A stretch of DNA of 64,000 bases from Rhodobacter sp. (lineage in GTDB: Bacteria; Pseudomonadota; Alphaproteobacteria; Rhodobacterales; Rhodobacteraceae). Each line of letters starts with the position of its first letter. Position 1 is the stretch's first letter. The notes beneath the pieces are model-generated. The model did not search any database and had not been told where the DNA came from. It was given only the letters and a program-made list of their open reading frames with translations. Made by a program: the position numbers and the translations under genes. Location of the stretch: the NCBI GenBank assembly GCA_030065095.1, contig JASJDP010000029.1, positions 1 to 64,000 on the forward strand, given 5' to 3'. Below are positions 44,712 through 53,901 of the stretch, one piece after another.

Positions 44712-45578
44712 TCAGGCGACGTCGCGCAGTTCCAGGTCGGGCACGATGCCAAGGGCGTGTGCCACCTCGCGCGTCAGGTGCGGTTTGTTGAGCGTGTAGA
44801 AATGCAGATCTTCGACGCCGCCCTCGATCAGGTCGGTACAAAGCTCGGTACAGACCGCGATGGCCAAGAGATCGTGCCGGTCGTCGCGGATCGCCGTTTC
44901 AAAAGCCTCGGCCAGCCAGCCCGGCACCGTCGCGCCGCAGCGGGCGGCGAATTTCCGAACGCCGTTCCAGTTCTCGATCGGCAGGATACCCGGGATAATC
45001 GGCGCCTCGATACCTGCCCTGGCGCAGGCATCGCGGAAGCGAAAGAATGTCTCTGTCTCGAAGAAGAACTGTGTGATCGCCGACGTGGCCCCGGCATCGA
45101 TCTTGCGCTTCAGCCAGTCGACGTCCGCGGCCGCGCTCGCGGCCTCGGGATGCGGATCGGGATAGGCGCCGACGCGGATATGAAATTCTTGCCGTTCCGC
45201 AAGCGCCGCGATCAACTCACAACTATCCGCAAAGCCGTCGGGATGCGGCGTGAACCTGCCCTGGCCCTTTGGCGGGTCGCCCCGCAACGCGACGATTTCG
45301 GTGACGCCGTCGGCGGCGTAGCTGTCGGCGATGGCAAGGGTTTCTTCGCGCGACGCCTCGACACAGGTCAAATGCGCGGCGACATTCAGCCCGTAATGTT
45401 TGTGGATGGTCGTGACCGCGTCATGGGTCAGATCACGCGTCGTGCCGCCGGCGCCATATGTGACAGAGACGAATTCGGGGGCAAGCGGCGCCAGCGTTTG
45501 CACCGTGTCCCAAAGCCGGAATGACGCATCGAGCGATTGCGGCGGGAAGAATTCGAATGACAGGCGGGGCGGGGTCAT
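44712..45578 (-). CDS. metF: 5,10-methylenetetrahydrofolate reductase
   Basis: FAD-dependent reductase of 288 aa that makes 5-methyl-THF for methionine synthesis. The N-terminus LSFEFFPPQS contains the catalytic glutamate of the family. VTYGAGG, LRGDPP and ITQFFFE are further hallmarks. ATG 45578 begins the domain; the frame extends upstream without family similarity. A MetR-like gene is divergently transcribed across an 80-bp region with an inverted repeat. Confidence 0.93.
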   Translation of the reverse strand: MTPPRLSFEFFPPQSLDASFRLWDTVQTLAPLAPEFVSVTYGAGGTTRDLTHDAVTTIHKHYGLNVAAHLTCVEASREETLAIADSYAADGVTEIVALRGDPPKGQGRFTPHPDGFADSCELIAALAERQEFHIRVGAYPDPHPEAASAAADVDWLKRKIDAGATSAITQFFFETETFFRFRDACARAGIEAPIIPGILPIENWNGVRKFAARCGATVPGWLAEAFETAIRDDRHDLLAIAVCTELCTDLIEGGVEDLHFYTLNKPHLTREVAHALGIVPDLELRDVA

Positions 45579-45632
45579 GGGCAGGGTGTCCTTTCCTGAG
45601 ACCCTTGTCCCACACGCCCCCATGTGAGACAA

Positions 45633-45660
45633 ATTCATAATCCTCAACAAGGTTATGAAT
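45633..45660. promoter_or_regulatory. Inverted repeat between metF and the LysR gene
   Basis: ATTCATAA (45633-45640) and TTATGAAT (45653-45660) are perfect inverted copies separated by 12 bp. The TTCAT/ATGAA core resembles MetR half sites (TGAA-N5-TTCA). The right arm overlaps the regulator's start codon, so binding would autoregulate the regulator and control metF. Confidence 0.65.
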
Positions 45661-46591
45661 GAAACCGCAAATGCATCTGGAATTCCGGCATCTCCGAACG
45701 ATCAAGGCGATCCACGAGGCGGGCGGTCTGGCGCGTGCGGCGGATTTGATGAACATCACGCAGTCTGCACTCAGTCACCAGGTGAAGGGGCTCGAGGAGC
45801 AGGCGGGTGTCGAGCTTTTTGTCCGGCGCACCAAGCCATTGCGCCTGTCGTCGGCGGGGATGCGGTTGTTGAAACTGGCCGAAAGGGTGCTGCCCGAGGT
45901 CGAGGCGCTGGAAGAGGATTTCCGCAGCTTGCAGGCGGGCAAGTCGGGGCGGCTGCATATCGCCATCGAGTGCCATGCCTGTTTCGAATGGCTGTTTCCG
46001 GTGCTCGAGCAGTTTCGCAAGGCCTGGCCGGACGTGGATGTCGATATCCGCCCCGGTCTTGCCTTTGATGCCATGCCGGCATTGCAGCGCGAAGAGGTGG
46101 ATCTTGTGGTCTCGTCGGATCCCGAGGATCTGAACGGCGTGGATTTCACCCCGCTTTTCGACTACGAGCCGGTCTTCGTCGCCTCTGCGCAGCATCCCCT
46201 GGCGCAGAAGGACTTTGTCGTGGCCGAGGATTTCCGGGGCGAAATGCTGATCACCTACCCGGTGGAACGCGCGCGGCTCGACGTGTTCAGCCAGCTTCTG
46301 ACACCTGCCAAGGTCGAGCCTCGGGGCATCCGGCAAGTGGAACTGACGGCGGTGATCCTGTTGTTGGTTGCGTCGAACCGGGGGGTGGCGGTGCTGCCCG
46401 ACTGGGTTGTGCGCGAAGTGAAATATCACTCGGACTATGTCACCAGACCTCTGACGGCTGGCGGGATCACCCGCCGCCTTTATGCGGCGACACGGGACGA
46501 CGATACGACCAAGCCCTTCATGGCGCACCTGCTCCGGCTGGCGCGGACCGAGCCGGTCAAGTTGCAGCGCGCGGCGTCGGCCTCCGGTTGA
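45659..46591 (+). CDS. metR: LysR-family regulator (MetR-like)
   Basis: A 310-aa LysR-type regulator. The helix-turn-helix covers roughly residues 10-65 (LRTIKAIHEAGGLARAAD, LNITQSALSHQVKG-like). The C-terminal part is a periplasmic-binding-protein fold for the co-inducer. It is divergent from metF, and the sequence matches MetR, which uses homocysteine as co-inducer. ATG 45659 has an AAGG site 6 nt upstream; ATG 45671 is an alternative that gives the common MHLEFRHLR start. Confidence 0.87.
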   Translation: MKPQMHLEFRHLRTIKAIHEAGGLARAADLMNITQSALSHQVKGLEEQAGVELFVRRTKPLRLSSAGMRLLKLAERVLPEVEALEEDFRSLQAGKSGRLHIAIECHACFEWLFPVLEQFRKAWPDVDVDIRPGLAFDAMPALQREEVDLVVSSDPEDLNGVDFTPLFDYEPVFVASAQHPLAQKDFVVAEDFRGEMLITYPVERARLDVFSQLLTPAKVEPRGIRQVELTAVILLLVASNRGVAVLPDWVVREVKYHSDYVTRPLTAGGITRRLYAATRDDDTTKPFMAHLLRLARTEPVKLQRAASASG

Positions 46592-46694
46592 GACGGCCAA
46601 GAATTATCTTGGATTGCCACCGGTTGCGTGCAAGCTTTCGCCAGCGGATCCCCGATGCATGGCGGTTCCGCAAATAGCTTTGGGGAGGGGAAGC

Positions 46695-47156
46695 ATGAGA
46701 TTTTTAAAAGGCTGCATTGGGTTTGGGGGATTTGCGGCGGCAGTCCTGGCGAGTGCGCCGCATGCGGCAGCAGAGGCCACGGGTGTCTTTGATGTCGACA
46801 TCGGCAAGGCTTGCTGGTTTGCCGGCTACACCAATTCGGCGGCTGTCTGGACCGTCACGGTTAAGGACGGCGATGACATCGTTTTGGTGCTGGAAGGGTC
46901 CGGGGTGAATTTCGCACCGATGAACGTCGCGCAGGGCAACGCCCGGTTCGACGTCAAGTCCGGTGTTTCGGCATCGTTCAAGGCTACCTATGGGGGCAGC
47001 GCGCTGAACGGCAGGGTCAAATTCATGAACGGGCTGATCCCGAGCGACAGCGGCGACCCGGCCTTGTTTCACACAACGGTCGGCGGTGAGGATTCGACCG
47101 ACGATGACTGGCAGGATCTGGTCCTGAACGTCACCTGCCTGCATCACGCTGGGTAG
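46695..47156 (+). CDS. Secreted hypothetical protein
   Basis: A 153-aa protein with a clear signal peptide (hydrophobic GFGGFAAAVLASA, cut near AAAEA). The mature part is rich in V, T, D and G and has two cysteines far apart (in KACWFAG and NVTCLHH), which could form a disulfide. Alternating beta-strand patterns suggest an all-beta fold. No family is recognised. A strong GGGGAGGGG site precedes ATG 46695. Confidence 0.7.
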   Translation: MRFLKGCIGFGGFAAAVLASAPHAAAEATGVFDVDIGKACWFAGYTNSAAVWTVTVKDGDDIVLVLEGSGVNFAPMNVAQGNARFDVKSGVSASFKATYGGSALNGRVKFMNGLIPSDSGDPALFHTTVGGEDSTDDDWQDLVLNVTCLHHAG

Positions 47157-47458
47157 ACGCTGGGTTCATTGGCATTATCGCCCGGCGGCGGTGTTCTATC
47201 GACAGATCCCCGGGGACGGGCGAGGTGGCGATATGACTGGCCGAACGTGGTCGGAGAGTGGCCCTATGGGCGCTGCCGGCCGTCCTGGAATAGCGGCATC
47301 TCTGGTCTGCCGATCCCGACGCACTGTCGGGCAGAGGCGGATACGAGGCAACCGGTTGCCCATCTCGACGACCTGTGCCGCACCAGCCCCTTGCAGTGGC
47401 ACTTGGCATCGGCGCCGGGCTGACCTATAGCGCCCCTCTGACGGCAAGGGGCAGGGCG
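47157..47458. other. Region without recognised gene
   Basis: No gene or RNA is recognised in these 300 bases. Short open frames on both strands have no domain and no ribosome site. A promoter for the inositol monophosphatase gene is expected near the end. Confidence 0.45.
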
Positions 47459-48247
47459 ATGCAGGGCAGTGCCAATCTCAATTTGATGATCAAGGCGGCC
47501 CGAAAGGCCGGTCGCAGCCTTTTGAAGGATTTCCGCGAAGTCGAGAATCTGCAGGTGTCGATGAAGGGTGCCGGCGATTTCGTCAGCCGGGCCGATATCG
47601 CCAGTGAAAAGATCATTCGCGAAGAACTGCTTGGCGCGCGCCCGAATTACGGCTGGCTGGCGGAAGAGGGCGGCGCCATTGCGGGCGCGGACCCCACGCG
47701 GCGCTGGATCGTGGACCCGCTCGACGGCACGACGAACTTTTTGCACGCGCTGCCGCAATGGGCTGTGTCGATCGCGCTGGAACACAAGGGAGAGATCGTG
47801 GCGGGGGTGGTCTATGATCCGCCGAACGACGAGCTTTATATCGCCGAAAAGGGACAGGGGGCCTGGATGAACCAGACCCGGCTGCGGGTCTCGGCCCGGA
47901 GCCGGATGATCGAGTCATTGTTCGCCACGGGATTGCCCTTTGGCGGGCGCGGCGATCTGCCGGAGACGATTCGCGAGCTTAGCCGCCTGCTGCCGGTTTG
48001 TTCGGGTGTGCGCCGCTTCGGCGCGGCGGCGCTGGATCTGGCCTATGTGGCGGCGGGGCGGTTCGATGGGTTCTGGGAGCGGCGGCTGAACGCCTGGGAC
48101 ATTGCCGCCGGCCTGATTCTGATCCGTGAAGCGGGCGGGCTGGCGGAACCGCTGCGCCCCGGCGGCGATATGCTGGAGGATGGCGAGTTGATCTGTGCCA
48201 ACGAGCGGATTTTCGAACAATTCGCTCGGATCGTGCGGGACAGTTAA
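47459..48247 (+). CDS. suhB: Inositol monophosphatase family protein
   Basis: A 262-aa Mg-dependent phosphatase. The metal-binding motifs are LAEEGG, DPLDGTTNF and, near the C-terminus, LNAWDIAAG. Members hydrolyse inositol-1-phosphate and in bacteria (SuhB) also take part in rRNA antitermination. ATG 47459 is preceded by an AGGGGCAGGG-type site; an in-frame upstream extension is not conserved in character. Confidence 0.9.
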   Translation: MQGSANLNLMIKAARKAGRSLLKDFREVENLQVSMKGAGDFVSRADIASEKIIREELLGARPNYGWLAEEGGAIAGADPTRRWIVDPLDGTTNFLHALPQWAVSIALEHKGEIVAGVVYDPPNDELYIAEKGQGAWMNQTRLRVSARSRMIESLFATGLPFGGRGDLPETIRELSRLLPVCSGVRRFGAAALDLAYVAAGRFDGFWERRLNAWDIAAGLILIREAGGLAEPLRPGGDMLEDGELICANERIFEQFARIVRDS

Positions 48248-48311
48248 TCACATTCGCACAGTACCGTCCGGTTCCGTAATACTGCCACATTTCCACGGCA
48301 AGACCGGGGTC

Positions 48312-48515
48312 ATGACATGGTTGCAGCATATACTTCTGAAATTCTGCCGGGCAGCCCGCGACGACAGCGGTGCGGTGACGGTTGATTGGGTCGTGTTGAC
48401 GGCTGCGGTCGTCGGACTGACAATTGCACTGTTCACGACGATCGGCTCGGAAAGCCAGGATCACGGCAACCGGATCGCGACGGTGATGTCGTCGTACAGC
48501 ATCCCGACCTACTGA
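48312..48515 (+). CDS. Small pilin-like membrane peptide
   Basis: A 67-aa peptide with a single N-terminal hydrophobic helix after a short positive segment. The sequence DDSGAVTVDWVVLTAAVVG resembles the processing region of Flp/type IVb prepilins, where cleavage occurs after Gly and an acidic residue occupies position +5 (Asp here instead of Glu). Similar one-helix proteins occur next to tad loci or alone in Rhodobacteraceae. No tad genes are present here. Its 3' end overlaps the convergent GFA gene by 7 bp. Confidence 0.6.
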   Translation: MTWLQHILLKFCRAARDDSGAVTVDWVVLTAAVVGLTIALFTTIGSESQDHGNRIATVMSSYSIPTY

Positions 48516-48892
48516 TCGCCGGAGGTTTTGTCCGACGGATGGTTGATGCCGTCGGTCCAGGGGATCGGTTCCAGGTCGCGCGGGTTGACGCCGTTGAGCG
48601 CCCCCAGATTCACGCCGTATTCATTGGGGTTCGATCGGCGTTTGTGATGCGTGTAGATGCCGCACACAGAACAGAAATAGTGTTTCGCCGTCATCGTATT
48701 CCACTGGTAGAGCGACAGTTTGTCGGCACCCTTGACGATCCGCACCCCGTCCAGAGGTGCGGTGACGGCTGCGGCGCCGCGCCGGCGGCAAAATGAACAG
48801 TCGCAACGCCGGGCGGTCGCCAGCCCATCGGACAACTGCACCTCCAACTCGACGGCGCCGCAGTGGCAGGTCAGCTTTTGCGGATCGCTCAT
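48509..48892 (-). CDS. GFA family zinc-binding protein
   Basis: A 127-aa protein of the glutathione-dependent formaldehyde-activating (GFA/CENP-V) family. Conserved zinc cysteines are seen in LTCHCGAVE, CDCSFCRRRG and FCSVCGIYTHH. The function of this branch is mostly unknown. Its start overlaps the stop of the rhomboid gene by 4 bp, so the two are co-translated. Confidence 0.88.
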   Translation of the reverse strand: MSDPQKLTCHCGAVELEVQLSDGLATARRCDCSFCRRRGAAAVTAPLDGVRIVKGADKLSLYQWNTMTAKHYFCSVCGIYTHHKRRSNPNEYGVNLGALNGVNPRDLEPIPWTDGINHPSDKTSGDQ

Positions 48893-49638
48893 CGGCGGTC
48901 TCTCTGGATCTTGGGAATTCGGCTACGGCTGAGGTTGTATTTCGCTTCTGGATGTGCCGGATGGCCATGGGTCTTGGACCAATAGCCGGTGCCGCCCAGA
49001 CGCAGCCAGACCGGAACGGTCAGCACGAGCCCCACGATGAAACCGCCGGCATGGGCCCAGTAGGCCACGCCCCCCGCCGACATATCCGCGCCCACGCCGC
49101 TGAACAGCTGCAGCGCGAACCAGATGCCCAGCATGATCCAGGCCGGGATCGGGAAGATCTTGAAGATGATGATGAAGATGAACAGGACGTCGACCCGTGC
49201 GCGGGGATATAACAAAAGGTAGCCCCCCATCACGCCCGCAATCGCGCCAGAGGCCCCGACCGTGGGCACCGGCGACCAGGGGGCGGCAAGGACATGCATC
49301 AGCCCGGCGCCGATTCCGCTGGCAAGGTAGAACATCAAAAATCCGACATGCCCCATGTCCTCTTCCAGGTTGTCACCGAATATCCAGAGAAACAGCATGT
49401 TCCCGGCAAGGTGCAGAAATCCCGCATGCAGGAACATGGACGTCACAAGGCCATGTATGCGTGCCCCATCCGCGACTGCTGCAGGGATCAGCGCCCAGTC
49501 GAAGAAAAACACCTGCAACGCGCGTTCGTCCGAGAAGAGCGGCCAGGTGAGCAGGAAGATCAGGATGTTCGCCGCCATCAGCGCATAGGTCACGAACGGC
49601 GTCTTGCCGGATGGATTATGGTCGCGGATCGGAAACAT
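48889..49638 (-). CDS. Rhomboid family intramembrane serine protease
   Basis: A 249-aa membrane protein with six to seven transmembrane helices. The catalytic serine is in GASGAIAG and the catalytic histidine in YWAHAGGF. The loop preceding the second half has HLAGNMLFLWIFGDNLE, typical for rhomboids. It cleaves transmembrane substrates within the membrane. Substrates are unknown. Confidence 0.9.
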   Translation of the reverse strand: MFPIRDHNPSGKTPFVTYALMAANILIFLLTWPLFSDERALQVFFFDWALIPAAVADGARIHGLVTSMFLHAGFLHLAGNMLFLWIFGDNLEEDMGHVGFLMFYLASGIGAGLMHVLAAPWSPVPTVGASGAIAGVMGGYLLLYPRARVDVLFIFIIIFKIFPIPAWIMLGIWFALQLFSGVGADMSAGGVAYWAHAGGFIVGLVLTVPVWLRLGGTGYWSKTHGHPAHPEAKYNLSRSRIPKIQRDRR

Positions 49639-49762
49639 TGCGTTGGGCCCTCGCGCTGCGCGTTACCTTTGAACCCCACACGCGCGCCTGCGCCAAGAGT
49701 TTTCGGAAAACGCCTGGCATATTCCCGGAATGACCTTGGCCACCATGGTGCCCGGCCCGCGG

Positions 49763-52700
49763 TCAGTCTGCAGAGATCTGGGCCAGCAGTTCGGCATTGC
49801 CGCCAGAGGCGGTGGTGTCGACGCAGACATGGCGTTCCAACAGCACGTCAGGCGCCTCGATCGCGCCGGTGATCAGCGGCAGGATCGGGCCGGTACGCCG
49901 CGCGAGGGCCCGGGCATAGGCGCGGGCCTTGGCATCATCGCCCCACCAGACCACACCCGAGATCCCAGAGACGGCCTGCACGAGTTCGGGTGCCACGCTG
50001 CCCCCCGCCGCGGCAGCCACGCCGCCGTGACCTTCGACTGCGCGGGCCTGGTGTTGTTCGGCTTCCCGCCCGGGGCCGAGACACAGCAACGGTGCGCGGG
50101 GCACACGGCTAAGGCGGTTCGATTCGCCGGTGGGGCCGGGCAGGTCGACGACGTCACGGCGCGACCCAGCGGGTTTGGTGGCGTCGATAGCGGCCTGCAG
50201 GGCCGCGAAGTCAAGGTCTGAACCCGACGCGGTGCTGAATGTCACCCGCGTGGCGGCTGCGAAGCGGGTCAGGTAGTCCGGCCCGCCTGCCTTGGGGCCG
50301 GTGCCGGACAGGCCTTCGCCGCCAAACGGCTGGCTGCCGACGATCGCGCCGATCTGGTTGCGGTTGATGTAGATGTTGCCGACAGGCAGCCGCTCGACGA
50401 TGTGTTGTACGCGGTCGTCTATGCGTGTGTGCAAGCCGAAGGTCAGGCCATAGCCGGAATGCGTGATGTCGTCGATCACGGCGTCGAGTTGGTCGGCATG
50501 ATAGGTCGCCATGTGCAGGACCGGGCCGAAGACCTCGCGTTCTATGTCGAGGATCCCGTTCACTTCGATCACTGTCGGCGGGACGAAGTGGCCCTTTGTT
50601 CCAATCGGCAGCTCTTTGACGATCGATCCGTCCGTGCGTGCGACCGCGAGATAGGCGTCGATCCCCGCCTTGGCCTCGGCGTCGATCAGCGGGCCGATAT
50701 CGGTCGCCAGGTCCCAGGGCTGACCCAGGACCAGGGCGTCCATGGCGCCGAACAGCATCTCGCGAAAGCCTTCCGCGATGTCCTCCTGCACATAAAGGCA
50801 CCGCAGGGCCGAGCAGCGCTGGCCTGCCGATTGGAACGCCGACTGCACGATATCGCGGACGGCCTGTTCGGCCAGTGCCGTGGAATCGACGATCATTGCG
50901 TTCAGCCCGCCGGTTTCGGCGATCAGCGGGGCGCCCGGGGAAAGATTATCCGCCATGGCCCGGCGGATCGCGTGGGCGGTTTCGGTCGAGCCGGTAAAGG
51001 CCACGCCTGCGACGCGCGGATCCGACGTCAAAGCTGTGCCGACCGTCGGACCGTCGCCGGGCAGAAGCTGAAGCACGGTTCGGGGCACGCCCGCCGCGTG
51101 CAAAAGGCGCACGGTCTCATAGGCGATCAGCGGTGTCTGTTCGGCCGGTTTTGCCAGCACGCCGTTGCCCGTGGCAAGCGCGCCCGCAATCTGGCCGGTG
51201 AAAATCGCCAGCGGAAAGTTCCACGGGCTGATGCAGGCGAAGACGCCTCGTGGCGGGCGATCGAAAATCTTCGCGCGGGCGCCATAGTAGCGAAGGAAAT
51301 CGACCGCCTCGCGCAGCTCTCCCACGGCGTCCGGCAAGGTCTTGCCCGCCTCGCGGGCGAGCAGTGCAAAGAGCCTGCCGAAATGCTGTTCATAGAGGTC
51401 AGCCGCCCGGTTCAGCACATTCGCGCGTTCCGCAACCGGCGCGTCCCAATACGTGGCCGACGCGATGGCGTCGGCCACGTCCACCGCCGCCGCGTTCCTC
51501 ACTTCACCCACCAGATCGGCGGGGTCGGCCGGATTGCGGTGGGACTGCGGCGTCTCGCCCAGCGGATCGACGGCCAGCAAGGGTTCGGCGGTGAACAACG
51601 TATCGAGGAAGGGCGCGCGCGCGGCGTCGATCTTTGCCAGGGTCGGGCGGTGGGCCAGGTCCCAGCCCATCGAATTGGCGCGTTCGGGACGAAAGAGGTC
51701 GGGGCCGCGGCGGATCCGGACCGGTGCCGTCCCGACGGTTTCGAACGGATCGGCGGCCACGGTTTCGGGCGGCACGTCCTCGTCCACGATCTGGTTGACG
51801 AAAGAGCTGTTGGCCCCGTTTTCCAACAGCCGCCGAACCAGATAGGCCAGAAGATCGCGATGTGCGCCGACCGGAGCATAGATCCTGCAATTGAGATCAC
51901 CGCGCGCCATCAAAAGCTCGTGCAGGCGGTCGCCCATTCCGTGCAGCTTTTGGAATTCGAACCCACGTTGCTCGCCCGCCATATACAGGATCGCAGCCGC
52001 GGTATGCGCATTGTGGGTGGCGAATTGCGGGTAGATGCGCCGGGTCATGCCCAAGAGTTTCCGGGCATTGGCGATGTAAGAGATGTCGGTTGCTTGCTTG
52101 CGGGTGAAGACCGGGAAGCCGTCGATTCCGGCGACCTGCGCGCGTTTGATTTCGGTGTCCCAATAGGCACCCTTGACGAGGCGTACGGTAAGCCGCCGGT
52201 CATGGCGTTCTGCCAGCAGGTAGAGCCAGTCGAGAACGTCGCCACAGCGTGGCCCGTAGGCCTGAACCACTATGCCGAACCCATCCCAACCGGCCAGCGC
52301 CTCGTCGGCGATCACCGCGTCGATCACGTCGAGCGACAAGGACAGCCGGTCAGCTTCTTCGGCGTCTATGCTCAGACCCATACCGGCCGCGCGCGCCCGC
52401 GCGGCCAGATCGGCGACCCGCGGAACCAGTTCTGCCATCACGCGCGTCTTCTGTGCCTCTTCGAAGCGTGGGTGCAGGGCGGAGAGTTTGATCGAAATGC
52501 CGGGGTTTCGACGCACGTCCTTGTGCGTGCAGGCCTTTGCGATGGACGCGATCGCATCCCGGTAGGCCTTGTGATAACGCCCGGCGTCGGCCTCGGTGCG
52601 CGCGGCCTCGCCCAGCATGTCGTAGGAGTAGGTGTATCCCCTGGACTCCAACGTCTCGGCCCGGTTCATCGCCGCTTCGATCGATTCTCCAAGCACGAAT

Positions 52701-53212
52701 TGGCGTCCCATCTCGCGCATTGCGCGGGCCACCGCCGCGCGGATCACCGGTTCGCCCAATCGCTTCACGGCACCGCGCAGCGCGCCCGCGATCCCCGGCT
52801 GGTCATCATCCAGCACCCGGCCGGTCAGCATCAGTGCCCAGGTCGACGCGTTCACCAGGCTTGACGACGAATGGCCCAGATGCCTGCCCCAGTCGCTTGG
52901 CGCGATCTTGTCCTCGATCAGCGCATCGATGGTTTCGGCATCGGGCACCCGAAGCAGAGCTTCGGCCAGGCACATCAGGGCGATGCCCTCGTCGGTCGAC
53001 AGGCCGTATTCCGCCAGAAACACTTCCATCAGTCCCGGGCGGGCTGAGCCGCGGATATCGCGCACCAGGCGTGCCGCCTGCTTGCTGATATCGGCCCGGT
53101 CCTGTTGCGAGAGCGCGGCAGCATCGATGAGAGCCGCAAGTACCGCATCTTCGTCGGCGTAGGTGTTTCGATCGATGCGGTTACGCAATGCGTCAAGTGA
53201 GTCGAGTGGCAT
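49763..53212 (-). CDS. putA: Bifunctional proline dehydrogenase / P5C dehydrogenase
   Basis: A 1149-aa enzyme that oxidises proline to glutamate in two channelled steps. Residues about 80-470 are the FAD-dependent proline dehydrogenase barrel (for example TVRLVKGAYWDTEIKRAQ). Residues about 540-990 are the NAD-dependent aldehyde dehydrogenase with the catalytic cysteine in GQRCSALRC. The C-terminal 130 residues form the extra conserved domain of longer PutA proteins. There is no N-terminal ribbon-helix-helix, so it is not a DNA-binding repressor. The Lrp-type putR often found divergently is absent. An ATG at 53212 starts the frame. Confidence 0.94.
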   Translation of the reverse strand: MPLDSLDALRNRIDRNTYADEDAVLAALIDAAALSQQDRADISKQAARLVRDIRGSARPGLMEVFLAEYGLSTDEGIALMCLAEALLRVPDAETIDALIEDKIAPSDWGRHLGHSSSSLVNASTWALMLTGRVLDDDQPGIAGALRGAVKRLGEPVIRAAVARAMREMGRQFVLGESIEAAMNRAETLESRGYTYSYDMLGEAARTEADAGRYHKAYRDAIASIAKACTHKDVRRNPGISIKLSALHPRFEEAQKTRVMAELVPRVADLAARARAAGMGLSIDAEEADRLSLSLDVIDAVIADEALAGWDGFGIVVQAYGPRCGDVLDWLYLLAERHDRRLTVRLVKGAYWDTEIKRAQVAGIDGFPVFTRKQATDISYIANARKLLGMTRRIYPQFATHNAHTAAAILYMAGEQRGFEFQKLHGMGDRLHELLMARGDLNCRIYAPVGAHRDLLAYLVRRLLENGANSSFVNQIVDEDVPPETVAADPFETVGTAPVRIRRGPDLFRPERANSMGWDLAHRPTLAKIDAARAPFLDTLFTAEPLLAVDPLGETPQSHRNPADPADLVGEVRNAAAVDVADAIASATYWDAPVAERANVLNRAADLYEQHFGRLFALLAREAGKTLPDAVGELREAVDFLRYYGARAKIFDRPPRGVFACISPWNFPLAIFTGQIAGALATGNGVLAKPAEQTPLIAYETVRLLHAAGVPRTVLQLLPGDGPTVGTALTSDPRVAGVAFTGSTETAHAIRRAMADNLSPGAPLIAETGGLNAMIVDSTALAEQAVRDIVQSAFQSAGQRCSALRCLYVQEDIAEGFREMLFGAMDALVLGQPWDLATDIGPLIDAEAKAGIDAYLAVARTDGSIVKELPIGTKGHFVPPTVIEVNGILDIEREVFGPVLHMATYHADQLDAVIDDITHSGYGLTFGLHTRIDDRVQHIVERLPVGNIYINRNQIGAIVGSQPFGGEGLSGTGPKAGGPDYLTRFAAATRVTFSTASGSDLDFAALQAAIDATKPAGSRRDVVDLPGPTGESNRLSRVPRAPLLCLGPGREAEQHQARAVEGHGGVAAAAGGSVAPELVQAVSGISGVVWWGDDAKARAYARALARRTGPILPLITGAIEAPDVLLERHVCVDTTASGGNAELLAQISAD

Positions 53213-53504
53213 TTACGGTCCTCCAGCTCAGACCAGTTTAGCGCAAGTTTGACCGGGGCTCGGCCCAAAATAGCCGATCACATAGAGAAACTGGCCAAAA
53301 CTCCAGGATTCAGCGATGCCGGCGAACTGCCCGATCTCAACCGCCTCGACCACGCGTTTCCGCATGTGCTGTCTTTTGATGAACGTCACGGTCAGTGTCT
53401 GGCGCCCGGAATAATTCCCAAATCTATGATAGCGTGTTTGCCATTGAATACACTGCGTTTTCACCTTGGCGATCCATAGATCAGCCGGTATAGCGTTGGG
53501 GTGT

Positions 53505-53792
53505 GCGGGCGTGGCGGAATGGTAGACGCATCGGACTTAAGTGATTGAGTGCGCCGATTGGGAAACTGCGGCGTAGAACTGCTCAAATTCGGGGAAACCT
53601 GTCAGATGGCAATCCCGAACCAAGCCCTTCGGGGAAGGTGTAGAGACTAGACGGGCAGCACCTAAGGCATGGCTAAGGTGAAGGGATAGTCCAGACCACA
53701 AACGCCCATGCGGGCGGCGGCGAAAGCCGTAGCTGGTAAGAAAATCCGTGGGGCGCAAGCCCGTGGGGGTTCGAGTCCCCCCGCCCGTACCA
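53505..53792 (+). tRNA. tRNA-Leu(UAA), interrupted by a group I intron
   Basis: The exons are 53505-53538 and 53741-53792. After removal of the intron they fold into a class II tRNA. The acceptor pairs GCGGGCG with CGCCCGT (first pair G-U). The D-arm is GCG/CGC. The anticodon loop is C-T-T-A-A-A-A with anticodon UAA. The long variable arm is GGGC-GCAA-GCCC. The T-arm is GGGGG-TTCGAGT-CCCCC, and CCA is encoded (53790-53792). The intron sits between U34 and A35, the same position as in cyanobacterial tRNA-Leu(UAA). Confidence 0.92.
53539..53740 (+). ncRNA. Group I intron in tRNA-Leu(UAA)
   Basis: The 202-nt insertion shows group I hallmarks. P1 pairs ACTT at the 5' exon end (53535-53538) with GAGT (53547-53550), giving the required U-G at the splice site. 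The intron ends with G (53740, omega G). Core segments GGCAATCC, AGAGACTAGACGGG (P7 and G-binding site) and GATAGTCC (P7 3' strand) match the known tRNA-Leu introns. CACCT/AGGTG forms P8. It has no open reading frame for a homing endonuclease. Confidence 0.88.
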
Positions 53793-53901
53793 ACCTGCAA
53801 CTTGTGCTGGAATAACCGACTAACTTACTGAAGGGTATGGTGGTTTTATTGGGGTTCGGTATTCGTATCGTGCCCGTCGCGACGATGTTCGTTCCGGCCA
53901 T

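Noticed and set aside
50402-52864. 820-codon plus-strand open frame opposite putA
   Set aside because: The minus strand encodes all PutA motifs. The plus-strand translation has no recognisable domain or ribosome site.
53228-53464. 78-codon minus-strand frame upstream of putA, considered as a PutR remnant
   Set aside because: No Lrp/AsnC helix-turn-helix or effector-domain pattern is visible, and codon use is not gene-like.
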